A stretch of 60,911 nucleotides of DNA from Chloroflexota bacterium (GTDB lineage Bacteria > Chloroflexota > Anaerolineae > Anaerolineales > Villigracilaceae). The translations under genes were made by a program, and so were the position numbers. Positions 22,656-29,981 of this stretch are shown piece after piece. Location of the stretch: positions 1 through 60,911 of the forward strand of contig JACRBJ010000067.1 in assembly GCA_016234555.1 (NCBI GenBank). The letters are read 5' to 3'. The notes under the pieces were generated by a model, which ran no database searches, had not been told where the DNA came from, and saw nothing but the letters and a program-made list of their open reading frames with translations. Each line of letters begins with the position of its first letter. Position 1 is the first letter of the stretch.

Positions 22656-22687
22656 ATGAGCTAAATGGCGCATGTCGAATGTCATGG
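22656..22687. promoter_or_regulatory. Regulon palindrome site E (weak)
   Basis: ATGAGCTAAATGGCGCAT (22656-22673) matches only 10 of 18 consensus positions, but it shares a longer similarity with site A: both continue into AATGTCATGG (22678-22687 and 13253-13262). It is 87-104 bp upstream of the YtkA-like gene. Confidence 0.4.
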
Positions 22688-22712
22688 GCGTTTATGACAT
22701 TTGTTTTAAATG

Positions 22713-22749
22713 CAAAGAGGTTGTTGGGTGGAAATCAACAACCTCTTTG
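22713..22749 (-). terminator. Hairpin, likely terminator of the two-component operon
   Basis: CAAAGAGGTTGTT and AACAACCTCTTTG form a 13-bp perfect stem around 11 nt. On the minus strand it is followed by GCATTTAAAAC, a poor T tract. Confidence 0.45.
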
Positions 22750-22766
22750 AAAATTACAGTACATAA

Positions 22767-22862
22767 TGTCATTCTGAGCGGAGCGACACTTGCGCCGCAC
22801 GCCAGTGCAGGTGAGAATCTCTGAGATTATCGTAGAGACCCTTCGCTTCGCTCAGGGTGACA
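22767..22862. repeat. Interspersed inverted-repeat element (NREP/MITE-like)
   Basis: The ends TGTCATTCTGAGCG and CGCTCAGGGTGACA are 12/14 complementary, and the inside carries GAGAATCTCTGAGATTATCG and AGACCCTTCGCTTCG. This is the kind of short 'TGTCATTCTGAGCG' repeat I recall being dispersed in many bacterial genomes. It lies between the histidine kinase stop and the downstream hairpin. The rest of the 22570-22865 gap holds only the sites listed. Confidence 0.65.
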
Positions 22863-22865
22863 TGA

Positions 22866-24542
22866 CTAAATAACGGGAAGCCGAACAGAAACCTGCGTGC
22901 CAACTCCCGCTTCGCTCTTAATCTCAAGCCTGCCTCCGATCAACTCGGAGCGTTCCCTCATCCCAAGCAGACCGAAGTGTCCGCTCGTTGCGAAGTCTGT
23001 TGGGCTTTTGGGCATGACGAAGCCAATGCCGTCGTCGGTAATTTCCAATTTGATCTCGTGTTCGCTGAAGTTAATGTTGAGTGTTACGCGGCTGGCTTTG
23101 GCGTGGCGTACTACATTGCTCAATCCTTCCTGCGCGATACGATATAACGCCAATTCAATATCGCGTTCAAGCCGTTTTTCTTGTCCTGTGCGGTAAAAAT
23201 CCACTTGTAGAGTCTTTGTCTCACTCGCCAGCATTTCGAGCGCAGTGGCTAGTCCCAGGTCTTCGAGATAAATGGGGCGCAGTGCGCGGATGATGCGTCG
23301 CAAATTTTCAACAGTCTGTTCTGCAAGACCTTCCAGTTCCTGAAGTGAGCGTTTTCCGTTTTGGTCTTTAACCAATTTCTCAGCCAACTGCACACGCTGT
23401 TTCAAAGCGATTACCGCCTGGATGGTTTCATCGTGTAATTCGCGCGCCAGCCTTAAGCGTTCCTCCTCCTGGGCCGAAGTGATCGCGCCGATGTAATCAT
23501 GCAATCCCTCCTGCGCGGCTTGCACTTTGCGCGCCATCTCGGTCAATTCCTTTTGCAGATGCTGAACTTCCAATATCCCGCCGACCGATTCATTGATGGA
23601 TTCGAAATCGCCCCATGCGAGCGCGGCGGCTTTGGATTCAAGTTTCTGTAAAGGTTGAACGATTTGCTTTGCGCCAAACCACAACGCGATCAGTGCAAGA
23701 ATAAAAACAGGCACGAACACCAGCGGAGCCAGTTGAGTCAGTTGCAAAGACGGGCTGACGACATGTCCCCATTCTTCTTCGGTGATCAATGCCCAGCCTG
23801 TCAGCGGAATGGGACTAAAGGCGACGACATGTTCGGCATGTGACATTTGAGTGTATAGTGTGCCGCTTTCGCCGCGCAATGCTTCGGCTACACCAGGGTG
23901 GTCTGCGGGCAGGCTCTCAGGCGCGAGCGTTCCGCTGACAAAGAGCAAGCGCCGCGAAGAGTCCATCAGAAAGATCGTTGCCTGACTATTGGCAGGATAC
24001 GTTGCGGAAAAAGTTTCAGATGCAAGGGATGTGGGTGAGAATGCGCCTGCGACGATCATGTCACGGGATGGAGAATAAACTGAAACGACGACAAAAAACT
24101 GTCTGGAAGTTGGATCAAGAAACGGGGACGAAAAAACAGCTTCGGGGTTGGTTGAATCGGCGAAGGGGAGATTCGCTTCGTTTTGGGCAACCCAATCCCA
24201 AAGTCCAGTAGGATTCGAGTTTTTGATCAACTGTCCGCTTGAATCAAAATAAGCCAGTCCGCCATCGAAGTCGGATACTAAATCTGCATTGGTAAAAGAC
24301 TCATCGGTTGAATTTGAAAGCAGGGAAATGGTGGCAGCACGATGATGTAATTCAGCATCAAGCGCGGCAGCAGCAGATTGCACTGCGCGCTCATCGCGCT
24401 CGCCGACAAGCGCGCGCATGTCGCGCTCGTGCAGGGTGACACTGCCAAAGGCAACCAGCAAAAGTAAAAGGGTGAGCGGCAGAATAGTGAAAGCGAAAAG
24501 TTGGGTGAGACCGCGCCACCTGGGGGAAATAGTTTTCATCAA
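22866..24542 (-). CDS. NarX/DesK-type sensor histidine kinase
   Basis: A 558-residue kinase. A transmembrane helix (about 13-30), an extracytoplasmic sensor domain of about 240 residues (Cache-like, with an IFLMDSSRRLLFVSG strand), a second helix (LAPLVFVPVFILALIALWFG), a HAMP-like linker, then HisKA_3 with LARELHDETIQAVIALK (the phosphorylated His) and HATPase_c with NVVRHAKAS, TDDGIGF and GHFGLLGMRER. The start overlaps the response regulator stop (ATGA). The pair sits amid the genes that carry the 18-bp palindrome, so it is the best local candidate to control them; the signal is unknown. Confidence 0.92.
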   Translation of the reverse strand: MMKTISPRWRGLTQLFAFTILPLTLLLLLVAFGSVTLHERDMRALVGERDERAVQSAAAALDAELHHRAATISLLSNSTDESFTNADLVSDFDGGLAYFDSSGQLIKNSNPTGLWDWVAQNEANLPFADSTNPEAVFSSPFLDPTSRQFFVVVSVYSPSRDMIVAGAFSPTSLASETFSATYPANSQATIFLMDSSRRLLFVSGTLAPESLPADHPGVAEALRGESGTLYTQMSHAEHVVAFSPIPLTGWALITEEEWGHVVSPSLQLTQLAPLVFVPVFILALIALWFGAKQIVQPLQKLESKAAALAWGDFESINESVGGILEVQHLQKELTEMARKVQAAQEGLHDYIGAITSAQEEERLRLARELHDETIQAVIALKQRVQLAEKLVKDQNGKRSLQELEGLAEQTVENLRRIIRALRPIYLEDLGLATALEMLASETKTLQVDFYRTGQEKRLERDIELALYRIAQEGLSNVVRHAKASRVTLNINFSEHEIKLEITDDGIGFVMPKSPTDFATSGHFGLLGMRERSELIGGRLEIKSEAGVGTQVSVRLPVI

Positions 24543-25198
24543 TCGCTTTGCGAAATTAATCCAAGGGATACGCCGCGCATGACTGCTTCGGTGCGGCTGT
24601 TGGCTTGCAGTTTGGCGAAGATGTGCGCAAGGTGACCTTGCACGGTGCGGTCGCTAATGTGGAGTTGCATGCCGATGGCTTTGTTCGTAAAGCCTTTTGC
24701 GGCAAGGCGTAATACATCCAGTTCGCGGTCGGTGAGTGGATCAATGATCTTTTTCTCGGAGCCTTTGAAAAGATTGGACATCAATTTTTTCGTGATGGAC
24801 GGGTCAAGCGCGGACTTGCCCTCATGCACATCGCGCACCGCTTGGATGAGTTCATCGGTGCTGGCTGTTTTTAATACGTAGCCATTTGCGCCCGCTTGAA
24901 GCACAGCCATCACATATGGCTCATCATCATAGGCGGTTAAGATCAGCACTCCGATTTCAGGCAGTTGCGCGCGCATCCAACGTGTGACTTCAATGCCGCT
25001 GGCTTTGGGCATTTGAATATCCAGCACAGCCACATCAGGTTTGTGCTTTTGGATCAGCGCTTGCGCCTCTTCACCATCACCCGCCTCAGCGATGACTTGA
25101 ATATCATCCGCGCTTTCAAGCAGTTGACGAATCCCCGCGCGTACCATGTGATGGTCGTCGGCTAAAAGAACTTTGATCTTCGTTTTAGTTTTGGTCAA
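24539..25198 (-). CDS. NarL/LuxR-type response regulator
   Basis: A 219-residue regulator. The receiver domain has VLLADDHHMVRAGIRQLL, the phosphoacceptor VAVLDIQMP, LILTAYDD and a VLKTAST Lys; the C-terminal LuxR helix-turn-helix has LTDRELDVLRLAAKGFTNKA and ISDRTVQGHLAHIFAKL. I place the start at TTG 25198 because GGAGG is 6 bases upstream and the domain begins straight after; a longer frame lies inside the upstream gene. It overlaps the DUF2085 gene by 14 bases and the kinase gene by 4. Confidence 0.9.
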   Translation of the reverse strand: MTKTKTKIKVLLADDHHMVRAGIRQLLESADDIQVIAEAGDGEEAQALIQKHKPDVAVLDIQMPKASGIEVTRWMRAQLPEIGVLILTAYDDEPYVMAVLQAGANGYVLKTASTDELIQAVRDVHEGKSALDPSITKKLMSNLFKGSEKKIIDPLTDRELDVLRLAAKGFTNKAIGMQLHISDRTVQGHLAHIFAKLQANSRTEAVMRGVSLGLISQSD

Positions 25199-25889
25199 AG
25201 GATTCCTCCAGTGATGGGAATACCAGCCAGGCGACTGCGAGACCTGCCAATAGTCCCGTAATGAGGCGCATGAGCGAGTTGAATGAACCGAATGCATCGC
25301 CCGCGTAAAATGAAACGGGCAGGGAATGATTTGTCAGTGAGGTCAACCATTGATTTGAGTCACGAAAGCCTTGCCCAATACCAGCAAGGTCGCTCAGCAT
25401 GTGTGTGCCTCCATCCAATGCGATGGGGAGGAGTAGGAGAGCAAAACCCACACATGAAAGCGGCTTAATTTTCTTTCGGAAAGGTGACCACGCCACAGCA
25501 AATATCCAAATACTGGTATAGAACGAGATCATTCGATCAGACCAGGCGATCTTCCAACCCATATCCGTATTGCCGATGAACTGGCGCAAAATCATGGGGT
25601 TGATCGTGTCCTGCCACACAGCCTGAATTTCAGACAGTGTGTACATGGTCTTCTGTCCAAACAAAAAGAACGAGCGCTCTGGCAATTGGTGACAGAAAAA
25701 CGAGTAGATAAAGTATATCGCTTTTCCCGCGCTGCTCCATCCGATCTTCATAAAAATGGGCGCGAAGAAAGGAGTCCAGACCCAAAGACCGAATAGTACG
25801 AGAAATATCCCAAACCAGTGAGCGGATAACCAGTTGCTCATGGATTGGGATTTGCGCGGTCGAGATTCTAAAATATTTTCTGACGGCAT
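25185..25889 (-). CDS. DUF2085-like membrane protein
   Basis: A 234-residue membrane protein with about five hydrophobic segments and the conserved IYFIYSFFCHQLPERSFFLFG (Cys-His-Gln in a helix) and WSDRMISFYTSIW segments, then LPIALDGGTHMLSD. This pattern is that of DUF2085 proteins; the function is not known to me. It is the first gene of the unit with the response regulator and the kinase. The start at 25889 (MPSEN) has AGGAAA upstream; a longer frame lies in the terminator and neighbouring gene. Confidence 0.75.
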   Translation of the reverse strand: MPSENILESRPRKSQSMSNWLSAHWFGIFLVLFGLWVWTPFFAPIFMKIGWSSAGKAIYFIYSFFCHQLPERSFFLFGQKTMYTLSEIQAVWQDTINPMILRQFIGNTDMGWKIAWSDRMISFYTSIWIFAVAWSPFRKKIKPLSCVGFALLLLPIALDGGTHMLSDLAGIGQGFRDSNQWLTSLTNHSLPVSFYAGDAFGSFNSLMRLITGLLAGLAVAWLVFPSLEESFDQN

Positions 25890-25909
25890 TCGTTTTCCTG
25901 CAATAAGAA

Positions 25910-25941
25910 AATGTGTCAGGGTGTGATTACCCTGACACATT
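25910..25941 (-). terminator. Terminator after the FixH-like lipoprotein gene
   Basis: AATGTGTCAGGGT and ACCCTGACACATT form a 13-bp perfect stem with a 6-nt loop; on the minus strand TTCTTATTG follows. It separates this gene from the DUF2085 operon. Confidence 0.8.
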
Positions 25942-25948
25942 CTATGTA

Positions 25949-26341
25949 CTACTGAACCTTGAACTCGATATCTTCCTTGTAATCCAGCGAATCTTTGGTT
26001 ACTTTCACGGTCAACATCCAATTGCCGCTTTCAGGAAAATTAGCTTTGATGGAATACTTCCCGCCGTCCTGATCGGTGGCGAGTCCGTTCATGCCCATTC
26101 CGCTCATGTCAGTGTGGTCGGCAGCGACATTTACTGCTGCGCCTTCAATCGGATTTCCATCCTTGTCGGTAATGGTCAACATTAATTCCACATCACCCAT
26201 CATAGCTGGGGATGGATTGGAGACGACGACAATATTCACATCTTTGGATGAGGTGGACTCTTGCATGGGGGCTGAGCTTCCACAAGCTGCGAGCAGAACT
26301 GTCAAACCGACGAGCATACTTACAAAAATCATTTTACGCAT
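25949..26341 (-). CDS. FixH/YtkA-like lipoprotein
   Basis: A 130-residue lipoprotein (lipobox LAACG) with a single Ig-like YtkA-type domain: VELMLTITDKDGNPIEGAAV, an ADHTDMSGMGMNG loop rich in Met and His, KYSIKANFPESGNWMLTVKV. The Met/His loop suggests copper binding. The best copy of the regulon palindrome (site F, 18/18) lies 103 bp upstream. It stands alone, ended by its own terminator. RBS AGGAGAAATAC. Confidence 0.8.
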   Translation of the reverse strand: MRKMIFVSMLVGLTVLLAACGSSAPMQESTSSKDVNIVVVSNPSPAMMGDVELMLTITDKDGNPIEGAAVNVAADHTDMSGMGMNGLATDQDGGKYSIKANFPESGNWMLTVKVTKDSLDYKEDIEFKVQ

Positions 26342-26443
26342 TGTATTTCTCCTATAGATTAATTATCATTTCAAGAATTGGAGTAGCCGCCAAGTATAAG
26401 GAAATCCCACCCTGCCTGACAGCGCAATATGACGCATCAAAAT

Positions 26444-26461
26444 ATAGGCAATATTGCCTAT
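26444..26461. promoter_or_regulatory. Regulon palindrome site F (perfect)
   Basis: ATAGGCAATATTGCCTAT is a perfect 18-bp palindrome, 103-120 bp upstream of the FixH-like lipoprotein and just after the stop of the preceding gene. Confidence 0.65.
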
Positions 26462-26466
26462 CCAGC

Positions 26467-26823
26467 CTATGTAACGGAAACAGGCGCTTTAAGTTCAAGC
26501 GCCTGTTGAATTATCGTGATCAATTTCGCATCTGCTCGTTGACGTGGGTCGTCCGCAATGGAAAGCCGGGTCTGCCCATCATTTCCGTGCAGGATCAATG
26601 TGACTGGTTCTGCATCTCTTCCATAAACCAGCAGGACCACCATCTGACAGTCACATTGATTCGTTCCATGATTTGGGCATGGGCAATCGTGCGATCCAGC
26701 CCGGGCGACATGCAAATCGAAAGTTTGTATGGAACGCAAGCCCGCCTGCAATAATAGTTTCTTAGTCCATTGTAATGCTTCGTCACAGGGGTGGTTGACA
26801 GATAAGAACGGAGAAGTATTCAT
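26467..26823 (-). CDS. Conserved Cys-rich hypothetical protein
   Basis: A 118-residue cytoplasmic-looking protein. It carries a metal-site-like cluster HDCPCPNHGTNQCDCQMVVL at about residues 48-67 (four Cys, two His), preceded by LLLQAGLRSIQTFDLHVAR and followed by LILHGNDGQTRLSI. I do not recognise a named family. The start at 26823 (MNTSPF) places palindrome site G 71 bp upstream; an alternative start at 26901 would overlap the site. A hairpin (CAGGCGCTT/AAGCGCCTG, 26481-26505) lies inside its 3' end and may be its terminator. Confidence 0.65.
   Translation of the reverse strand: MNTSPFLSVNHPCDEALQWTKKLLLQAGLRSIQTFDLHVARAGSHDCPCPNHGTNQCDCQMVVLLVYGRDAEPVTLILHGNDGQTRLSIADDPRQRADAKLITIIQQALELKAPVSVT
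26481..26505 (-). terminator. Terminator-like hairpin inside the 3' end of the Cys-rich gene
   Basis: CAGGCGCTT and AAGCGCCTG, 9 bp with a 7-nt loop, then TTTCCGTT on the minus strand; it overlaps the last codons. Confidence 0.5.
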
Positions 26824-26888
26824 AAGCGCCTCGAATGATCCCATTGTATGGAATCTTCCAAGGTGCGTGAAGAGCCGCGTGGCGTATT

Positions 26889-26916
26889 CGCGGATAGGCA
26901 ATTCTGCCTATCCGCG
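26889..26916. promoter_or_regulatory. Regulon palindrome site G
   Basis: The core ATAGGCAATTCTGCCTAT (26894-26911) matches 16 of 18 consensus positions and is part of a 12-bp perfect inverted repeat (CGCGGATAGGCA and TGCCTATCCGCG) with a 4-nt centre. It is 71-88 bp upstream of the Cys-rich gene. Confidence 0.65.
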
Positions 26917-26974
26917 AGAATCAGGCTGTTCGAACGAAAGCCCGCTTAGCGTCAGGTGAGAAGCGTTTTTTGCC

Positions 26975-27175
26975 CTATGTCTCATCAGTCTTGATATATT
27001 GCTCTGGCACACGTTCAAACAAATGCTTGCATGCTTTGGAACAAAAATAATAGGTCTTGTCCTTATACAGAATCTTGAATGGTGGATTCTGGGGATCAAC
27101 TTTCATCTCACACACAGGATCAATCTCAAATACCTGACCCGCCGCATTAAATCTTTGCATATTGAAACTATTCAT
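26975..27175 (-). CDS. YHS-domain protein
   Basis: A 66-residue protein with one YHS domain: EIDPVCEMKVDPQN and TYYFCSKACKHLFERVPEQYI. The Gly after the first Cys usually found in this family is Glu here. Start ATG 27175 has AGAGG upstream; a GTG at 27193 with GGAG is also possible and would put palindrome site H exactly 80 bp upstream. Third YHS module of the region, besides the copA domain and the gene at 20139. Confidence 0.8.
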   Translation of the reverse strand: MNSFNMQRFNAAGQVFEIDPVCEMKVDPQNPPFKILYKDKTYYFCSKACKHLFERVPEQYIKTDET

Positions 27176-27272
27176 AGTTTTCCTCTGATACACATATTTG
27201 ACTCCTTTTTATATACGCACCACATCCTAACAGGTAAATGTAAAGAACTGATAAAGAAAGGGGTTGGATTGC

Positions 27273-27290
27273 ATAGGCAGAATTGCCTAT
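27273..27290. promoter_or_regulatory. Regulon palindrome site H between divergent genes
   Basis: ATAGGCAGAATTGCCTAT matches 16 of 18 consensus positions. It lies between the leftward YHS gene (80-97 bp from the GTG, 98-115 bp from the ATG) and the rightward membrane protein gene (70-88 bp from its start). Confidence 0.65.
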
Positions 27291-27360
27291 CGGCTTTATG
27301 GCAATCTAGCTCAAGACGTTCGGAGGTGTAAAGGCTATGATGTGTAAAAGGAGATTCATT

Positions 27361-27831
27361 GTGAAACGGTTTCTGATTCCCCTCACGGCTTTCCTGTTCG
27401 GTTCAACCCTCATTGCGTCATTCTATATCGGCATTCTCACCTGGGCGCAGGGTTGGGACTACGCTTCCTCGCAACTCGCTCGTGACCGTTGGTATGTTAT
27501 CCCGATCATCGTTGGCTTTGGGGTTCAAGCCGCGCTCTATACTGTCCTGCGTTTTCGTCTCTTTATTCGTATTACTTCCACAGGTTATGCTGGCTCCATG
27601 ATGGGCGCAAGCGGAGGCACATCTGCCGCCGCGATGATTGCGTGCTGCATTCATCACGTCACCTATGTTCTTCCCATTCTTGGGCTGACCGCGGCGGCAA
27701 GCTTTCTCACCCGTTACCAGCGTCCGTTTATGCTGGTGGGTCTCGCCATGAATCTGATTGGAATTGGAGTCATGCTCTTTGTGCTTTATCGCGAACGACA
27801 AAAACTACAACCTGTTCTGGAGACAATATGA
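27361..27831 (+). CDS. Four-helix membrane protein with CCIHH motif
   Basis: A 156-residue protein with four transmembrane helices. The third starts SAAAMIACCIHHVTYVLPIL; the Cys-Cys-x-His-His inside a helix after a Gly/Ser-rich GASGGTS segment suggests metal binding in the membrane. The start is GTG 27361: AGGAGA lies 6 bases upstream, whereas the earlier ATG at 27337 would put this RBS inside the gene. Its stop overlaps the next start (ATGA). Family not recognised. Confidence 0.75.
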   Translation: MKRFLIPLTAFLFGSTLIASFYIGILTWAQGWDYASSQLARDRWYVIPIIVGFGVQAALYTVLRFRLFIRITSTGYAGSMMGASGGTSAAAMIACCIHHVTYVLPILGLTAAASFLTRYQRPFMLVGLAMNLIGIGVMLFVLYRERQKLQPVLETI

Positions 27832-28367
27832 AACGAAATCTTTTGCCGGTATTTTTGATTTTATCCGTTGTGCTTGTTGCATGTTCTGCAACTCCCACCC
27901 CACCTCCTCCTTCGACCGACTCTAAGGATGCCCCCCAGCCCGCTTCCGTTTCTGATATTACCCCCACCCCAACGGATGATCCTGCCATCCTTGCAACATT
28001 GTTTCCCAAAATGGGTGGCAATTCGGGAATGACTCGCTCCGACCAACAGGGCGCAATCATCATGGATATTACCCCGCTCAACCTCGGTGTTCCCACCGAT
28101 ACCCTTGAATTCGATGTAGTGTTGACCACCCATTCGATTGACTTGAGTATGGATCTGGCAACATCATCCACGCTCACCACCGACACAGGTGTCAGCGTGG
28201 AATCAACTCTCTGGGACGCGCCGCGTGGCGGTCATCACGTGGTGGGCAAGTTGATCTTCCCCGCGACCAAAGACGACAAACCCATCCTCGAAGGAGCGAC
28301 AAAACTTACCCTCACAATCATTAACGTGGATGCGCCCACTCGTGTCTTTGAATGGGAGTTGAAGTAA
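27828..28367 (+). CDS. Lipoprotein of unknown function in the Rieske operon
   Basis: A 179-residue lipoprotein (VVLVACSATP lipobox) with a Pro/Thr-rich linker and a beta-rich domain: IIMDITPLNLGVPTDTLEF, VVLTTHSIDLSMDLA and TLTIINVDAPTRVFEWEL. The middle part resembles domains that bind or display metal in other copper lipoproteins, but I see no clear ligand set. The start at 27828 overlaps the preceding stop as ATGA; a long upstream frame is a shadow of the membrane-protein gene. Confidence 0.75.
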   Translation: MKRNLLPVFLILSVVLVACSATPTPPPPSTDSKDAPQPASVSDITPTPTDDPAILATLFPKMGGNSGMTRSDQQGAIIMDITPLNLGVPTDTLEFDVVLTTHSIDLSMDLATSSTLTTDTGVSVESTLWDAPRGGHHVVGKLIFPATKDDKPILEGATKLTLTIINVDAPTRVFEWELK

Positions 28368-28389
28368 GTCTTTTGCAAAGGATACAGAT

Positions 28390-28884
28390 GTGACTGGACA
28401 TAATATCAGCCGCCGTGACTTCATAAAGACAACCACCGCGTTTATCGGAGGTTTGATCGGCGTTGGTATTGGACTTCCCACGATTGTGTATCTGCTCTCG
28501 CCCTCGTTCCGCAAAACGGAAGATGAATTAGTCGTGGACCTTGGTCCACTCGATAAATATCCACTTGGAATTCCCACCTTGTTTGAATTTACACGTACCA
28601 AGGTAAACGGCTGGGAGCGGACGGGGCTAGGTTACGGCGTATTTGTTCTTCGTCAGACCGAGAAGGATGTGCGCGTATTCTCGGATATTTGCACCCATCT
28701 CGCCTGTCGCGTCAACTGGCATCCTGATATTCAACATTACATCAGTCCCTGCCATGATGGGCACTTTGATATCTCAGGCAATAACATCAGCGGTCCGCCG
28801 CCGCGTCCGTTGGATGAATTTATAACCAAAATCGAAGCTGGCAATTTATATATTCAATTGCCGGCATTCAGACGAACTACATAA
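28390..28884 (+). CDS. Rieske [2Fe-2S] protein with Tat-type anchor
   Basis: A 164-residue protein starting at GTG 28390. The N-terminus has SRRDFIKTTTAF and a hydrophobic helix, as in Tat-exported Rieske proteins. The cluster ligands are in CTHLAC and, 20 residues later, SPCHDGHFD (C-x-H and C-x2-H type: Cys and His of each). The second motif CHDGHFD replaces the more common CPCHGS. It likely passes electrons at the outer membrane face; no cytochrome b is present in the window. Confidence 0.9.
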   Translation: MTGHNISRRDFIKTTTAFIGGLIGVGIGLPTIVYLLSPSFRKTEDELVVDLGPLDKYPLGIPTLFEFTRTKVNGWERTGLGYGVFVLRQTEKDVRVFSDICTHLACRVNWHPDIQHYISPCHDGHFDISGNNISGPPPRPLDEFITKIEAGNLYIQLPAFRRTT

Positions 28885-28896
28885 CTGGAGATAATA

Positions 28897-29124
28897 ATGA
28901 ACAAGAAACATATGCTGATTATGATCATTTGCTGCCTGCTTCCAATAGCAGGATTTGCCGCCGTATTTCTTTTCAAGATTCCAATGAACACGGCAGTGCT
29001 TGTGGGGCTGGCTTTGCTCTGCCCATTATCTCACCTGCTCATGATGGGACAGATGAAACACGACCACGGAGACGAACTGCACGCCGCGCACGTCCATGTT
29101 GAATCGGATAATGATAAAAAGTGA
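28897..29124 (+). CDS. Small membrane protein, DUF2933-like
   Basis: A 75-residue protein with two hydrophobic helices (MLIMIICCLLPIAGFAAVFL and TAVLVGLALLCPLSHLLMM) and a His/Asp-rich tail (KHDHGDELHAAHVHVE). This agrees with DUF2933 proteins, often found in copper-resistance neighbourhoods. It follows the Rieske gene by 12 bases (RBS TGGAGA). Confidence 0.75.
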   Translation: MNKKHMLIMIICCLLPIAGFAAVFLFKIPMNTAVLVGLALLCPLSHLLMMGQMKHDHGDELHAAHVHVESDNDKK

Positions 29125-29287
29125 TAACCCCTTCTCGCCCCGCGATTTTTTGAAGCTTACCGCGCTGAGCGCCGTATTGGCATTCCGTCAATTTGCAAAA
29201 CTTACCCTGCCTGAATTTCCACAGGCGGATAAGTTGGACCGCATCACCGTTGGCAAGATGGATGTTTTCGAAAGACCGGCCGCGTGA
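29114..29287 (+). pseudogene. N-terminal fragment of a Tat-exported L,D-transpeptidase-like gene
   Basis: A 57-residue frame beginning MIKSDNPFSPRDFLKLTALS and ending DRITVGKMDVFERPAA. The N-terminus resembles Anaerolineae L,D-transpeptidases, which continue with an SH3-like and a YkuD domain; here a stop follows at once and the sequence joins a sortase-like frame. It marks a deletion junction near 29280. Confidence 0.45.
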
Positions 29288-29640
29288 TGTCGTTTATTGG
29301 TGATCCAGACATGTCAGAAGACTTTGGAACTGGGTTATCGTTTGGATGGGCCAAAATCAGAAATACAGAACCCTCACACCATACTTGGTTGGATGTTTTC
29401 CTGCTTTGTATGGAGGTCTTAGCCGTGATTGGTCTGATTGTCATTGTGATGAATAGCTTGTCAATGGTGGACATCTTAAATCGAAGCGTAGTCGTCGCTC
29501 CACGGCAGCCTGCACTTGAGCCAACGCCAATTGTTCAGGAAGTTGTGCTCCCTGAGGGACATACGCCGCCGAATAGTCTGGGGTAACACACGTCCCAATG
29601 AAGCCGAAATCCCACCACATTCTGGAAAAAATAGTTATGT
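29284..29640 (+). pseudogene. Fragment of a class-E-like sortase gene
   Basis: The frame from 29284 encodes 100 residues with one helix (VFLLCMEVLAVIGLIVIVM) and a linker to VVLPEGHTPPNSLG. This resembles the N-terminal part of sortases of related bacteria. After TAA at 29584 the next frame reads GNTRPNEAEIP, the continuation expected in the family, and then all similarity stops; no catalytic TLxTC is present. A frameshift and truncation are therefore likely. Identification from memory. Confidence 0.45.
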
Positions 29641-29682
29641 CAAACAATTACGCTCCCTGGTAGCAGGAAGCGTAATTGTTTG
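29641..29682 (+). terminator. Hairpin terminator after the remnants
   Basis: CAAACAATTACGCT and AGCGTAATTGTTTG form a 14-bp stem around 14 nt. The following 29683-29926 stretch contains no gene that I can see. Confidence 0.55.
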
Positions 29683-29926
29683 CACAAATTGATGCTTGGG
29701 AACCCCCATATATGGGTATAACCAATCTTGCCGACACCAAATATTGTGTTCCCTTGAGATTACATCGCCAATGCGATATTGGGATTGGCAGTCGCAGTTG
29801 CTATTCTTTGGGATTTATCTGGCATTTTTCAATTGTAGCGCAAAAACCTTCAACGTAATTCAATTGGTTGTCGGTAATTGTGTCGCCCCCGCTCCCCTCC
29901 GACCCCCTCCGTCCGCTCCGCAGCCA

Positions 29927-29969
29927 CCTCCCCCAAATACGACGGTAGTTCTGTCGTATTTGGGGGAGG
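29927..29969 (-). terminator. Long hairpin downstream of the helical-protein gene
   Basis: CCTCCCCCAAATACGAC and GTCGTATTTGGGGGAGG, a 17-bp perfect stem with a 9-nt loop, begin 12 bases after the stop at 29982. It may act as terminator although no T tract follows. Confidence 0.5.
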
Positions 29970-29981
29970 GCAGGGTGGGGG

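Noticed and set aside
27489..28367. A 292-codon frame starting inside the four-helix membrane gene
   Set aside because: Its first part is a shadow in another frame; the real gene starts at 27828 with a lipoprotein signal and an ATGA overlap.
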